Of a stretch of DNA of 64,000 nt, positions 35,216-44,995 are shown one piece after another (within the stretch, counting starts at the first letter, position 1; every line of letters starts with the position of its first letter). Source of the stretch: an uncultured Bdellovibrionales bacterium (GTDB taxonomy: Bacteria; Bdellovibrionota; Bdellovibrionia; Bdellovibrionales; UBA1609); contig CAILEP010000003.1 of assembly GCA_903833275.1 (NCBI GenBank), forward strand, positions 16,270 to 80,269, written 5' to 3'. Position numbers and translations under genes: made by a program. The notes beneath the pieces were generated by a model. The model did no database searches. It had not been told where the DNA came from and saw only the letters and a list, made by a program, of their open reading frames with translations.

Positions 35216-36460
35216 ATGTTTCAAAATGGGACATTTTTAGCGAATTTAATCTCGTTATTTCGCATGGTTATATCAACTTCCTTGCTTCTTACCTTCATCG
35301 CCTGCTCAAAGACTAATACTGCCGATGTTGCCGTTCGTCGGCGCGGCGATAACCAAAATCGGCAAATCAGCGCCGGCACCCTTTTGCAGCAGGCAACTGA
35401 AACCACTGGTTCAAATGTCGCAGGCTACGCCGGCCTCGGGTTGGTGAGCTTAAAGAGCATCGATCGCGCCATCGATTTTGCGCTCAATCAATCGAAAGCC
35501 AGCCGACAAGAATTTTGCCAGACCGTAAATGTCTCGAAAGAAAATGAAAGCAGCACAAAAGTAGAGATCGTAACTGATCTTCGATTGTGCAAAGTCTGGA
35601 GTGGCATTGAAACCCTCATCGTGCGCTCAACTAGCGACAAGACGGCCGCCTCTAGCGCCATCACGAAAGTCGGCCTTCAATCGATATCGAAATCTGACGA
35701 CTCGCCCCTTAACATAAATGGCCCTGAGGGTTCAAAAACTCAACCCACCCTGATCTTACAAGAGAGCTACACCATCACCCAAAAATCAGGGGCGATATAC
35801 TCCTTTAGCTACACGGGCAAAATGAACTACGCCTATTCAATGACAGTGTCGACACCCGCCCCCCGTCGCCAATCGGACGCGAAACCCACAGGGCCGAATT
35901 CGCCGAAACCGATAGCTCCCGTACCTGCACCCCCGCCGGCCGAAGTAAAGACAACTTCCTATCAGCATAAATCAACTATCACTGCCGCCGGCGCGATTGA
36001 CTTAACCGACCTCAGCAATCGCAAAATTATTCTTGATAGCCTTGAAGTGGCTCTGATTTTTGGCCAAGACAGCAAAGCCATTTTCTCTACAATTGTAACG
36101 ACGGCCGCCTCTGGGTCACCGATGCCGATCACTTGTGGAGTGCCCACTGGTACGATCGCATTTGAGCAAACGTTTACCGACGAAACCATAGCGGCGAGCT
36201 CGGCCTCTGACTCGGCTCGATCGAAAACCTTTCACCCAACAGTGAAGATCGAAAATAGTCAGATTAACGACATGCGCGCTCTACCGACCTGCACGACCGT
36301 GAAAGGTTTTTCTGATCTCCAAGAAACCGTAGCCACTTCGACGAACTACATGGTAAACGGCACGGCACGAAAAATTCAGACTTCTGCAGCATTTGCTGAA
36401 GACTTAAAAACCAATGAAGTAATGCCGACTCGCGATGCGCTCGAATCAACACCAAATTAG
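35216..36460 (+). CDS. Secreted lipoprotein of unknown function
   Basis: The frame opens at 35180, but a start at Met 35216 or 35264 is more consistent with a lipoprotein signal (MVISTSLLLTFIAC, lipobox FIAC). The mature protein of about 380 residues is Ser/Thr/Ala-rich with a proline-rich linker (PNSPKPIAPVPAPPPAE) in the middle and alternating beta-like stretches on both sides. I do not recognise a family. It is followed 60 bases later by a gene for a very large membrane protein on the same strand, so the two may work together at the envelope. Confidence 0.65.
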   Translation: MFQNGTFLANLISLFRMVISTSLLLTFIACSKTNTADVAVRRRGDNQNRQISAGTLLQQATETTGSNVAGYAGLGLVSLKSIDRAIDFALNQSKASRQEFCQTVNVSKENESSTKVEIVTDLRLCKVWSGIETLIVRSTSDKTAASSAITKVGLQSISKSDDSPLNINGPEGSKTQPTLILQESYTITQKSGAIYSFSYTGKMNYAYSMTVSTPAPRRQSDAKPTGPNSPKPIAPVPAPPPAEVKTTSYQHKSTITAAGAIDLTDLSNRKIILDSLEVALIFGQDSKAIFSTIVTTAASGSPMPITCGVPTGTIAFEQTFTDETIAASSASDSARSKTFHPTVKIENSQINDMRALPTCTTVKGFSDLQETVATSTNYMVNGTARKIQTSAAFAEDLKTNEVMPTRDALESTPN

Positions 36461-36520
36461 AGAGCCACTTCATGCATTTGTATTTGTTTAATATTGGACG
36501 TACTTGAAAGGACATTGCTC

Positions 36521-39500
36521 GTGAATCTTCGAAAATCGACCAAAGCCATCTGTCTAATTCTGGCGACCCAGATGGGTCTGCTTTCACCGGTTGAGACTTT
36601 GTGGGCGCAAAACTCAAATGCCGCTTCTGAAAATCAAAGCTTTGCCCCCGACTTCAATTTAACTGAACTGCAAAAACTCGATGCCAACCTGCGGGATTTC
36701 GCGCAAAACCGAGCCCCCTTGCCAGACAACGGGCCCATCGATGCCCGCGACCCCAATTTAGATCAAGATCCGTTTTTTATGCGTTCACAATCTTGGGGTC
36801 ACACTATCGCGACCGCCTTGAAGAACGCGAATGAGGCCACGGCCTATGAAACCCACGCCGGCAGCCTCTCGATTCAATTGCCAAACTCAGAGCGCTCTTT
36901 AAATATCCGCCAACCGCTTGCCCCCGTTTTCGAAACCGACAATTTTTTAATTCTTCAGGCCACCGACAATGCGATCTTTCAGGCCAAAGCTCATGATGCT
37001 GAGGCCTATGGTGAAGGTCTGTTCTTTGTCGATAAACGACCGATGCAGGTTGAACTCGCTCGAACACTCAACCCTCGCCCAACGCCGATCTATTTTTTAC
37101 CGCTTGGCGGCCGCGGCTGGAGCACGAAGGTCGATGCCATTTCGGTTGGCCCCAACCAAGTTTTAGCGTTTCGCAACGCCGAAGGCGACAGCGCCACAGT
37201 AGATGCCGATCAGCTCAACACTCTCTCGCAGATCTACCAAACAAACTTGGTGGCCGCGATTATCATGACCCTAAAGCACGACCCCGCGTTGTTGCAAACC
37301 ACAATGTCAGCACTCAAGGCCCAAATTCTATCAGGCCAAAGAAGTGACGGCGTCGAATTGCCATTTGCCTACCCCGCTCGCGGCAGCACGGCGGCCTTCG
37401 GCGTGTTTTTTACCGGCGTCAATTTAGAGCACCCAGATCAGTCAATCGATGCGCTCACCAACACCGGATGGTCAGTCAATCGCTTCAAATTTGCTCTTAT
37501 ACCCGAAGCCAACGCCAACGACCTTTTTACTCCTGATCTAGTTGATCGCTTGCTGCTCATCTGGAAGATCACTTCAATCACTTACGGAGTGAGCTTCGTC
37601 GCTCAAATGACCGTGCTACGCGAGCGCATGCTTGAGCGCCGAGCCCTTATCGAAAAACGCCAAGATGAAGCCGACGCAAAAGTTGGCAAAGAACCGCGCG
37701 ACCGAAGCGGCTGGTTCTTTAAAGCAAAACGCGGCTATTTAGAATCGATCGACGTTTGGGTTCACGGCCTCAACACGGTCTCAACCGGCCTCACTACGAC
37801 CGCCGGCTTTTTGGCCGAATATGCCTCTGATCGCTTCGCTGGCGCCATCGGCCGCTCCGACAATGGTCTTATTCGCCGTTTCTTAAAATGGACCTTTCTC
37901 TACAACCGCAAACAAAATGATTTCGTCGCGGCCAATTGGTATTCATTCTATCTCGGCGGCATTATCTTGGGCGGGGTCGACACCGCCGGCGTAGCCCTTC
38001 AATTGGGCTTCGTCAGCGCCGTATTCTTTCCGTGGGTGGCGCATACCTTTTTCGGCGCAGCCGTTCAGCAACGAATCGACAGTCAGTTCGTTAATGCTCA
38101 AGCCGAAAACGGCAACAATATAAGGAGTGAGGTTCTACGTAACTTCTCAGGCTATACTGTTAACGGCGCCTCGTCCTATTCGTCAGAACGTCGAAATCAG
38201 TTTCAAGAGATCATTCGCCCCGAAGTTGCGAAAGAATTTGCCCGCGAAGGCAAAGACCCCAAAGACCCTCGCTACGCAGAGTCGTTCGAAGACCGAGTTG
38301 AAGAGCAACTCGATATGACGATGATTTCGCGCGGCCTACCCTCGCGCAAAGAATTTCTATTCAGCGCGCCAACCGTGGTGCGAAGTCTTGCTGGCCTAAT
38401 GGGCTTCAAAGTTGATCGCACCCAGCCGACTGAAGATGGCAAAAAAATTAGAGACTCATTTGTGCTTGAAAATGCCCGCTGGGGTTTACTCGGCCATGTG
38501 TTGAAAGTGGCTTACCAAAATGCTCTTAAATTGGCCGAAACTCACCCGAATGATGCGGATGCCGCCGCCACGGTCGAGCTACTTAAAGCGACCAAAGACG
38601 ACTACCATACCGTTTACAAAATTCTTCGAAACCCGTTAAAAGCGGTTGAGGCCGCGAAGGCCGGCTACAAAGTGCGCCAGATGCTGACACTCTTAAGCTA
38701 CCAAGGCCCCGTCATTGGCGACACCATCAAGTACACAAACCTTTGGCAAGCGGCCAAGAGCAACCCAAACGCTGCACAAATTGCAGGTCGCCTGTTTCGA
38801 CAATCTCTCTTTGCCGTGACCAACAATAAACCTCTCTACCTCTCGCCGACTGAATCCGATATTAAGCTCTATATCAGCGAAGCTCGCGCAGCAGCCGACG
38901 AAGAGCTTAAAGCCGCTGACCCAAAAGTGGGCTTTACTGAAGTCGATCGCGACATTCTCGCTCTCGAAAAAGTGAAAGCTAAGGTCGAAGAGACCAATGC
39001 CAAAATCGAAGCATCCGAATGGCAACCCGAGAAACCCGATCTAGTCGAAGTCTACCAGCGTTCAGAAGCAAAATCGCGCGCTCTTGCTCGAGCCGTAAGT
39101 CGCGAGCAATACAAAGAAGCCTATCGCGAAGAGCTTTCAAAAATTGTCGGCCTCTATGCTTTGCCAAAAGAGCAAAGCGAATTGGTGCGCCAAGCCTCAA
39201 CTGCTGCAGAAGAAGAGGTTGCAACGAACCTCGAGCAGAGCGATGGCTGGAAGCAGTACATTAACACGCTTGACGACTCTGGGCGTTTTGATTTTCTAAC
39301 TCATCAGTACGCCGACGCTTTTTTATCGAACTATCTGAAATTAACTGTCGGCAACTCGAGCGTCGTGAGCCTCACAAGCCCCGAGCAGCCCGGTCGCTTT
39401 CAGCGATTGCGCCAAAAGCTTTCGTGGCAAAATAAAACTTGGTTTAAAAGCGAGCGACTAAATAAGTGGCTCAACAACGCGGGGCAAATAGCAAGCAAGA

Positions 39501-40012
39501 CGGCCAATCTCACTGTCCGATTGGTTGAATCGCCCATGAGCAACTCGGCCTTTAAACCCGGCACCAAAAACATGTTGTTTCGAAATGTACCCTTTATCGG
39601 CGACACCTGGACTGATTTGCGCCAGCGCGTTCGTTCAATTTGGGTGGCTGGGTCCGTGGGTTACTTATCGCAGTATTATATCTGGCAGGTAAAGTTCGCT
39701 TGGCCGACCTATATATTCTTCTTTTCGACACTGACCTTTGTGGCCACGGTCAGCTACTGGCTCGATCGCATGATGATGAATATCGGCGTCAAGCCGATGA
39801 GTGGCACCGTCGCCAAGGCGATTTACTCGTCGATCTACACCTGGGCCACTTACCCGACGTATATACCATTCTTCTTTTTCTTAAAGGACTATCAAGACTT
39901 TTTCGCCAGCTATGTCGCGGGCCCATTTTCGCAATATATTGCAAACCCGATAACCCAAAACGTAGTGGCGCCTTTGATTAGAACTTGCAGTCAACTTTTG
40001 GGTGGCGGCTAG
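36521..40012 (+). CDS. Very large membrane protein with signal peptide, unknown
   Basis: The best start is GTG 36521, preceded by AAAGGA with good spacing; a TTG at 36494 would add nine residues. The 1,163-residue protein has a signal peptide (KAICLILATQMGLLSPVETLWA) and then a long mixed region. There are membrane segments near LLLIWKITSITYGVSFVAQMTVL, FYLGGIILGGVDTAGVALQLGFVSAVFFPWVAHTFFGAA and, at the C-terminus, YIFFFSTLTFVATVSYW and YIPFFFFLK. Long charged helical stretches (ERRALIEKRQDEADAK and many Glu/Lys/Ala runs between residues 780 and 950) suggest coiled coils. I know no relative by name. Confidence 0.7.
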   Translation: MNLRKSTKAICLILATQMGLLSPVETLWAQNSNAASENQSFAPDFNLTELQKLDANLRDFAQNRAPLPDNGPIDARDPNLDQDPFFMRSQSWGHTIATALKNANEATAYETHAGSLSIQLPNSERSLNIRQPLAPVFETDNFLILQATDNAIFQAKAHDAEAYGEGLFFVDKRPMQVELARTLNPRPTPIYFLPLGGRGWSTKVDAISVGPNQVLAFRNAEGDSATVDADQLNTLSQIYQTNLVAAIIMTLKHDPALLQTTMSALKAQILSGQRSDGVELPFAYPARGSTAAFGVFFTGVNLEHPDQSIDALTNTGWSVNRFKFALIPEANANDLFTPDLVDRLLLIWKITSITYGVSFVAQMTVLRERMLERRALIEKRQDEADAKVGKEPRDRSGWFFKAKRGYLESIDVWVHGLNTVSTGLTTTAGFLAEYASDRFAGAIGRSDNGLIRRFLKWTFLYNRKQNDFVAANWYSFYLGGIILGGVDTAGVALQLGFVSAVFFPWVAHTFFGAAVQQRIDSQFVNAQAENGNNIRSEVLRNFSGYTVNGASSYSSERRNQFQEIIRPEVAKEFAREGKDPKDPRYAESFEDRVEEQLDMTMISRGLPSRKEFLFSAPTVVRSLAGLMGFKVDRTQPTEDGKKIRDSFVLENARWGLLGHVLKVAYQNALKLAETHPNDADAAATVELLKATKDDYHTVYKILRNPLKAVEAAKAGYKVRQMLTLLSYQGPVIGDTIKYTNLWQAAKSNPNAAQIAGRLFRQSLFAVTNNKPLYLSPTESDIKLYISEARAAADEELKAADPKVGFTEVDRDILALEKVKAKVEETNAKIEASEWQPEKPDLVEVYQRSEAKSRALARAVSREQYKEAYREELSKIVGLYALPKEQSELVRQASTAAEEEVATNLEQSDGWKQYINTLDDSGRFDFLTHQYADAFLSNYLKLTVGNSSVVSLTSPEQPGRFQRLRQKLSWQNKTWFKSERLNKWLNNAGQIASKTANLTVRLVESPMSNSAFKPGTKNMLFRNVPFIGDTWTDLRQRVRSIWVAGSVGYLSQYYIWQVKFAWPTYIFFFSTLTFVATVSYWLDRMMMNIGVKPMSGTVAKAIYSSIYTWATYPTYIPFFFFLKDYQDFFASYVAGPFSQYIANPITQNVVAPLIRTCSQLLGGG

Positions 40013-40023
40013 TTTCGTAGAGT

Positions 40024-41901
40024 CTAAATTAATTCTAGGCCCCGACGGATTAAAGTACCGACCGTCGGGTTGTCGTGACCAATTCGAACGAGTTCAGCCT
40101 TGAGCTGCGAATCGAGCTTGGCGATCTCCGGAGCCGCCTTGCGTGCACTTGCCAGCACCTCAAGCATCTCGAGTCGAATGAGCCACTCTTTCGGATAGTG
40201 GGCGCGAAGCTCTTCGCCAATTCGACAAAGCTCTTTCGTAACGGCAACTGAATAACCCACCGCCTTACGGCGACCAGCTCGCGACCTTTGCTCGCGGATT
40301 TCTCGAATTTTTTTATAGAAGGGCAATAAACCACGATTCTCTTTGGTAACAGTCGACGCTTGGGCCCGCGCCTGTGGCTTTAACTTACCTTTACCTGCCC
40401 CATAGGCGATTCGATCGGCAGCCCCGCCGAACACCGAAATGACGTCCGCACCACAGGCCATATCAAAAGGCCCCCACTCGGGCTGAAACAAAACGATATC
40501 GCCGCGAAAAACGGTGCAATCTGAAAATGTTAAGACCAAATTCTGCACCAGATTTCTAAAATGTTTTCGCGGCTTTTTACCGTTTACTTTCTTCTTCAAC
40601 ACTTTTTTAAGAATACCTTCAACGACTACTCCGGATTCAAATTCGAGACGACCGCGATGATTCTTGTAAAAACCATGGCTCGCTAAATCACGGGCTGTGA
40701 GATGACTGGCCGTCTTGCCAAAACCCATCACGCGCCCGATCGGGGTGCCATACCCATGAGCATGGTAACGGCCCGAATGACCCTTAAGCTCTTTGTCACC
40801 GAAACTGAGTTGCGTTGGCCCAGTAAACTGCAGGTAAACGGGCGAGCCGAATCTATCGAGCGCTTTTTCTTGATCGTCGAAAACATGATCGACTGTCGTT
40901 TGCCACGGCGAACCAATTTCGCCGAGCTTAAGCGTATGCACCGCCGCCAAGGCGCCACTCATCTGCAAACCATTTTCTAAAACCACAGTGTTAACGGTTT
41001 GCGCGCGCTTGGCTCGAGCGAGGCCTTCGAGCCCGCCCAACTTGTAACTCAATTGATTGGCCAACTGATCGATGACTTTCTTTAGCTTGGCAAAACTCTC
41101 GATATAGAAAAGTTGAGGCTGAGGCTTGGTGATATCATAATTAACATTCACGCATTCGATGGTGAGCTCTCGGTGCGGGACATTCTCTGCGAAGAAGCTA
41201 TAACTCTCGCCCACCGACGATAAAAGCCCGGCGCCATAAATTTTGAAATCTTTTTTGGTTTTAATTAATCCATACTCTGTCGACCACCACCCTAGGCGAG
41301 AAAGCTTCGAAGCTTCGCTGGTGTAGGTGACATTTTTTAACGCCCGATTGAGCCGCTCGTAGGCTTCAGCAATATTGACCTCTGTCGCCGCGGTGCTTTC
41401 TTTGAGATCAGATAAATATTTTACAGCCTCATAGACCTCTAAATCTTCTTGAGCAAATATCGCCTTACGGGCGATTTCGCCAAAATTATGTAGGTAATTG
41501 GCAAACTGCCGATCTGAAATAATTGGCGCGTGACCGGCCGCTTCGTGCACAATATCGGGGCTGGGCGTGTACTCCAGGTGTTCAAGTCGGCGAATATCGC
41601 ATGCGATGGGTAAAATACTTAAACTTAAAAATTCGAGAAAAACCGATGGTGGTATAAAGCCCGTCACCGGCACGGCCTTCCAACCAAACCTTTTCAGCTT
41701 TTTGCTCATTGTTGAAATTCGTGGGATTTTTTCTGTTTCAATCCCGGTTTGATCAAGCCCCGACAGATATTTACTGTGCGCATGCTCTTTGAAAAATCGA
41801 CGAGAAACGCGCATGATGTAGCGCCAACTTGCATGATCCATTGACGAGTAGTTCTCGTATTTTTGGCGCGCGATATATTGAGCTAAATGCGGAGGGATCA
41901 T
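40024..41901 (-). CDS. Aromatic amino acid hydroxylase with long C-terminal extension
   Basis: Taking ATG 41901 gives 625 residues; an earlier ATG at 41976 would overlap the neighbour. Residues 1 to about 330 are a pterin-dependent aromatic amino acid hydroxylase: FIPPSVFLEFLS, PDIVHEAAGHAPI with iron ligands His119 and His124, and the third ligand Glu209 in WWSTEYGLI. This would be phenylalanine 4-monooxygenase. The remaining ~290 residues form a second region (MSGALAAVHTLKLGEIGSPWQTTVDH and KENRGLLPFYKKIREIREQ) that ordinary bacterial phenylalanine hydroxylases lack, although longer proteins of this sort occur in some bacteria. Its role is unknown. No pterin carbinolamine dehydratase gene is adjacent. 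Confidence 0.85.
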   Translation of the reverse strand: MIPPHLAQYIARQKYENYSSMDHASWRYIMRVSRRFFKEHAHSKYLSGLDQTGIETEKIPRISTMSKKLKRFGWKAVPVTGFIPPSVFLEFLSLSILPIACDIRRLEHLEYTPSPDIVHEAAGHAPIISDRQFANYLHNFGEIARKAIFAQEDLEVYEAVKYLSDLKESTAATEVNIAEAYERLNRALKNVTYTSEASKLSRLGWWSTEYGLIKTKKDFKIYGAGLLSSVGESYSFFAENVPHRELTIECVNVNYDITKPQPQLFYIESFAKLKKVIDQLANQLSYKLGGLEGLARAKRAQTVNTVVLENGLQMSGALAAVHTLKLGEIGSPWQTTVDHVFDDQEKALDRFGSPVYLQFTGPTQLSFGDKELKGHSGRYHAHGYGTPIGRVMGFGKTASHLTARDLASHGFYKNHRGRLEFESGVVVEGILKKVLKKKVNGKKPRKHFRNLVQNLVLTFSDCTVFRGDIVLFQPEWGPFDMACGADVISVFGGAADRIAYGAGKGKLKPQARAQASTVTKENRGLLPFYKKIREIREQRSRAGRRKAVGYSVAVTKELCRIGEELRAHYPKEWLIRLEMLEVLASARKAAPEIAKLDSQLKAELVRIGHDNPTVGTLIRRGLELI

Positions 41902-41920
41902 GGCAATATCATAGGAGCGC

Positions 41921-42673
41921 TTAAGGCCTTTGGGAAGTCGTATGGGGCAGCGTAGCACGAGAGCTCTTTCGGGCAAGATCTTGAAACTGATCTAGCTCAA
42001 CACCGGCCTGACTTATTGAAAGATGACGCCACTCAGAGCCATCACCCTGACTCTGGCGCGAATTCATTGTGCTCTTCAATAGACTTTCGAGAACCCGCAC
42101 CCCGTATCGCTTTTGAAACCCAAAGAGCCCCCACCCCCTGGCCCCAGCCACCCAAGAGGTCGGTTTTTCGGCGTGGGTCTTGTGCTTAAGATCTACTGCG
42201 CCCCAACATTTAAGGTCTTTTGCTTTAAAAGTCGCCCAAACAAGAGGAGTTCTTCGCAATCTCTGATCTATTACTTTAAATATCTGCAAGGGCCGAAAAC
42301 GCGTATCTGGCAGACAGACAATATTTTTAGCTCGCCAGAACGGTCGACTCAAGAGCAAGGTGTCAGGCCACTCACGGGTGACCCCGACGATTTGAACACT
42401 TAGTTCTTGGGTTTGGGCTCGCTTCTTCAGGTAACGGACGAGGGCTTTCTTTTCGGGCCGCACAATGACGTGCGCCGCAAGATTCATCGTCTTCGCCAAA
42501 TCAAGACAATGGGCGATCATAGGTTCCGTCAAAGACTTAGAAACCCCTCGAGCACCCAAGGCCGCCACCTTCACTCTCAGCATTTCTTTAGCTATCGGCG
42601 AACCCACGCGCCGACCAAAACCCGCCGCCGGCACAATGACTAAAGTTTCGCTATTCGATTTTCGTTTCACCAC
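41921..42673 (-). CDS. Nucleotidyltransferase of the sugar-phosphate type
   Basis: This 250-residue protein begins with the Rossmann-like motif TLVIVPAAGFGRRVGSPIAKEML, as in glucose-1-phosphate nucleotidyltransferases and related enzymes. CLPDTRFRPLQ occupies the place of the LxGD metal motif (PDT). The family normally charges a sugar phosphate with a nucleotide. Several usual motifs are weak, including the sugar-binding part, so the substrate is unclear and it could be a divergent or inactive form. It is divergent from a glycosyltransferase gene 26 bases away and upstream of the hydroxylase gene. Confidence 0.65.
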   Translation of the reverse strand: MVKRKSNSETLVIVPAAGFGRRVGSPIAKEMLRVKVAALGARGVSKSLTEPMIAHCLDLAKTMNLAAHVIVRPEKKALVRYLKKRAQTQELSVQIVGVTREWPDTLLLSRPFWRAKNIVCLPDTRFRPLQIFKVIDQRLRRTPLVWATFKAKDLKCWGAVDLKHKTHAEKPTSWVAGARGWGLFGFQKRYGVRVLESLLKSTMNSRQSQGDGSEWRHLSISQAGVELDQFQDLARKSSRATLPHTTSQRP

Positions 42674-42699
42674 TCAAAACCTTATGTTACATCGACTGC

Positions 42700-43491
42700 A
42701 TGCCTCAACCAATACCCATAGCAATTGGGGTGCTTTCATTCAACCACCCTGATTTAACAGCCCGATGCCTGCGGTCGGTTTTGAAACTTTGCGACCCGTC
42801 AGATGTAACCCTCATGCATAACGGCAGCCGACCAGAAGTCGAAGATCGGCTGCGCGACGAATTTTCGAATATCTCCCACCTAACTCTCGCCAAAAACATC
42901 GGCTTCTCTGGTGGCGCCAACGCATTGCTCAACTCAATCTTCAATGCCGAGTCTAGTAAGAACGGCACAGCCGAATGGGCCTTCTTGATCACCAACGACT
43001 GCGAGCTTTTAGTGCTGACTCCACCCCCTGCTATTGGCGGTTTCTATGCGCCTCTTATCTATCGCCGCTCGACAGAAAAAGTCGATTCGATTGGCGGGCG
43101 CTTTCGCCCACTGACCGGTCGCCTACGGCATCGTCGCTCGCTAACCGAAACCCGAGCAGAAAGTTGGCAGCGCCGAATATTTAAAGAGTTCTTTTATGTC
43201 CCCGGCACCGCCTTTTGTGTGCACCGCGAAGCCTGGCGAAAACTTGGTGGGTTTGACGAAAGCCTCCACACCTATTGGGAGGACGTCGATCTCTCAGTGC
43301 GCGCACAGAACCTTGAAGTTAAATTGGGCACCTGGCCCGAAACCGTATTAAAACATGGGATTGGCAAAACTTGTCACAAAGACAAATTCTACACTCAACA
43401 TCTATTTAGACGTAACCGCGCCATTGTCAGCCGCAGACACACCTCAGCTTGGCTCAGGCCAATTCAGAGCCTTTTGCGTTTGACGCGATGA
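42700..43491 (+). CDS. Family 2 glycosyltransferase
   Basis: This 263-residue protein has the GT-A pattern of rhamnosyl/glycosyltransferases: IAIGVLSFNHPDLTARCLRSVLKL, then LAKNIGFSGGANALLNSIF, FLITNDCEL for the DxD-like site, and the acceptor site GTAFCVHREAWRKLGGFDESLHTYWEDVDLSVRA. It should transfer a sugar to a cell-surface glycan. It has no membrane segment. The nearby divergent nucleotidyltransferase may supply its activated sugar. Confidence 0.88.
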   Translation: MPQPIPIAIGVLSFNHPDLTARCLRSVLKLCDPSDVTLMHNGSRPEVEDRLRDEFSNISHLTLAKNIGFSGGANALLNSIFNAESSKNGTAEWAFLITNDCELLVLTPPPAIGGFYAPLIYRRSTEKVDSIGGRFRPLTGRLRHRRSLTETRAESWQRRIFKEFFYVPGTAFCVHREAWRKLGGFDESLHTYWEDVDLSVRAQNLEVKLGTWPETVLKHGIGKTCHKDKFYTQHLFRRNRAIVSRRHTSAWLRPIQSLLRLTR

Positions 43492-43519
43492 ATACTTGCT
43501 CGGTATAGGTCTCAAACCC

Positions 43520-44200
43520 ATGCTTTATGTTGTTGCAACCCCAATTGGTAATTTAGGCGATATCACGCTACGCGCTCGCGAGTGCTTGGCCAATTGCGAC
43601 TTTCTGATCGGCGAAGAGCGTCGAGTGGCCTCAACTCTACTTAAGAAAATCGGCCTCGAGCAAAAAGAGATTTACGAGCTCAACGAACACACTCGCCCCG
43701 ATGATATGCGAGAGCTGGTTGAACTTTGCGCTAGCAATAAGTCCGTGGCCCTCATTTCAGATTGTGGCACCCCTGGCTTTCAAGACCCCGGCCCCGAGCT
43801 CATTCGCCAATGTCGAGCCCGTGGCATCGAGATCACCACTCTACCGGGCGCCTCAAGCCTTATGGCCATTCTCAGTCTCGCCAGCCAGCCCGTTAAAGAA
43901 TTTGTGTTCGTCGGCTTTCTTTCAGCCGAAAAAAATGCAAGGTCTCTTCAAATTCAAGAGCTCAAGTCTGAGAAACGCTCGTGGGTTGTGATGGACACTC
44001 CATATCGCCTCGAAAGCTTAATGCAGGATCTAGCCCTAGCCCTACCGAAAGACCGCGCCCTTCTTACTCTTGATTTAACACAAGAAACCGAAAAAATAAT
44101 GGAAGCCTCTCTAGCCGAGCTCGCGACGCGCACCAAGGGCGTAAAAGCCGAATTTATGTTGTTAAAGTATTCTAACCCGGCGCCAAGCGCCAAAAAGTGA
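43520..44200 (+). CDS. rsmI: 16S rRNA (cytidine-1402-2'-O)-methyltransferase
   Basis: The start at ATG 43520 gives the standard N-terminus MLYVVATPIGNLGDITLRA; a TTG at 43496 is less likely. The 226-residue protein has the tetrapyrrole-methylase fold: CDFLIGEERRVASTLLKKI, ELNEHTRPDDMRELVEL, ALISDCGTPGFQDPGPELI and LPGASSLMAILSLASQP. It methylates the ribose of C1402 of 16S rRNA in the P site. It is shorter than the Escherichia coli protein, lacking the C-terminal ~50 residues. It lies 28 bases after the glycosyltransferase gene. Confidence 0.94.
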   Translation: MLYVVATPIGNLGDITLRARECLANCDFLIGEERRVASTLLKKIGLEQKEIYELNEHTRPDDMRELVELCASNKSVALISDCGTPGFQDPGPELIRQCRARGIEITTLPGASSLMAILSLASQPVKEFVFVGFLSAEKNARSLQIQELKSEKRSWVVMDTPYRLESLMQDLALALPKDRALLTLDLTQETEKIMEASLAELATRTKGVKAEFMLLKYSNPAPSAKK

Positions 44201-44208
44201 GACCGAAA

Positions 44209-44919
44209 ATGAAAACGCAAATGTACACATTATTGTTCTTTTTCTTATTCGTTCAGAGTGCAAGCGCCCACGCTAGCCTTACTCAGCCCATTGATTTCTC
44301 AAAGCACCAAATTGTTAAAGTCTCCTTAGAAGCAGTCGAAAAGTCATTCGTGCCATCACCGGCCAAAGGCTCGAAAATTGAACAAGACGATTTTGCCGAG
44401 CTCTTAACGTGGCAATCAAAACGAACCGACGCCCAATGTAAAATCGCTGTTGATGAAGCCGCCATCGCGACCGTCTATTCAGCATTTGGACCAGACTATA
44501 AAATACTCGATGCGAAGCAAACGCAAGAGCTTGCAAAAATCATGAGCACGGCCGTTAACGAAGAAATCGATTACATTCGAAGTCTAAAAGACTACTACAA
44601 GCGCCCACGACCCTATGACGCGAACTCGCAGATTCACCCCTGTGCAAAAAAAGAGACGACTCTTGCTTACCCGAGTGGCCACGCCGCCATTTCAAGATTT
44701 ATAGCTCACGCTTTATCAGCAGCCGACCCCGCGAATTCGAAAAAATATTTTGCCCGAGCTGACGAAGTCGCTCTTAATCGGGTTCTTGGCGGAGTCCACC
44801 ACCCCAGCGACATTGCCGCTGGCAAAGTTTTTGCCGACTATTTCTGGCAGCAATGTGAGCAGAGCTCAGAGTTTCATAAATCGCTTTTAGCGCTCACTCT
44901 CGCTTTAAAGAAAATTTAA
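44209..44919 (+). CDS. Periplasmic PAP2-family acid phosphatase
   Basis: This 236-residue protein has a signal peptide (MYTLLFFFLFVQSASA). An upstream GTG at 44197 overlaps the rsmI stop and could also serve as start. The three PAP2 blocks are present: KDYYKRPRPYD, YPSGHAAISRF and RVLGGVHHPSDIAAGK, giving the Arg/Ser-Gly-His/His-x3-Asp catalytic set of class A acid phosphatases. It should remove phosphate from small phospho-compounds in the periplasm. It is the last gene of the glycosyltransferase-rsmI run. Confidence 0.9.
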   Translation: MKTQMYTLLFFFLFVQSASAHASLTQPIDFSKHQIVKVSLEAVEKSFVPSPAKGSKIEQDDFAELLTWQSKRTDAQCKIAVDEAAIATVYSAFGPDYKILDAKQTQELAKIMSTAVNEEIDYIRSLKDYYKRPRPYDANSQIHPCAKKETTLAYPSGHAAISRFIAHALSAADPANSKKYFARADEVALNRVLGGVHHPSDIAAGKVFADYFWQQCEQSSEFHKSLLALTLALKKI

Positions 44920-44954
44920 AAAATATAACCGTGCTCCTAAATTCGAAAAACTCT

Positions 44955-44978
44955 CGCGAGATTCGCGGCTATTTTTTT
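44955..44978 (+). terminator. Weak rho-independent terminator after the PAP2 gene
   Basis: CGCGA at 44955-44959 and TCGCG at 44963-44967 form a short stem with a three-base loop. It is followed at 44972-44978 by seven T. The stem is only 5 bp, so efficiency is doubtful. It ends shortly before the convergent secreted-protein gene. Confidence 0.4.
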
Positions 44979-44995
44979 ATGGGCTTGATGTAAAC

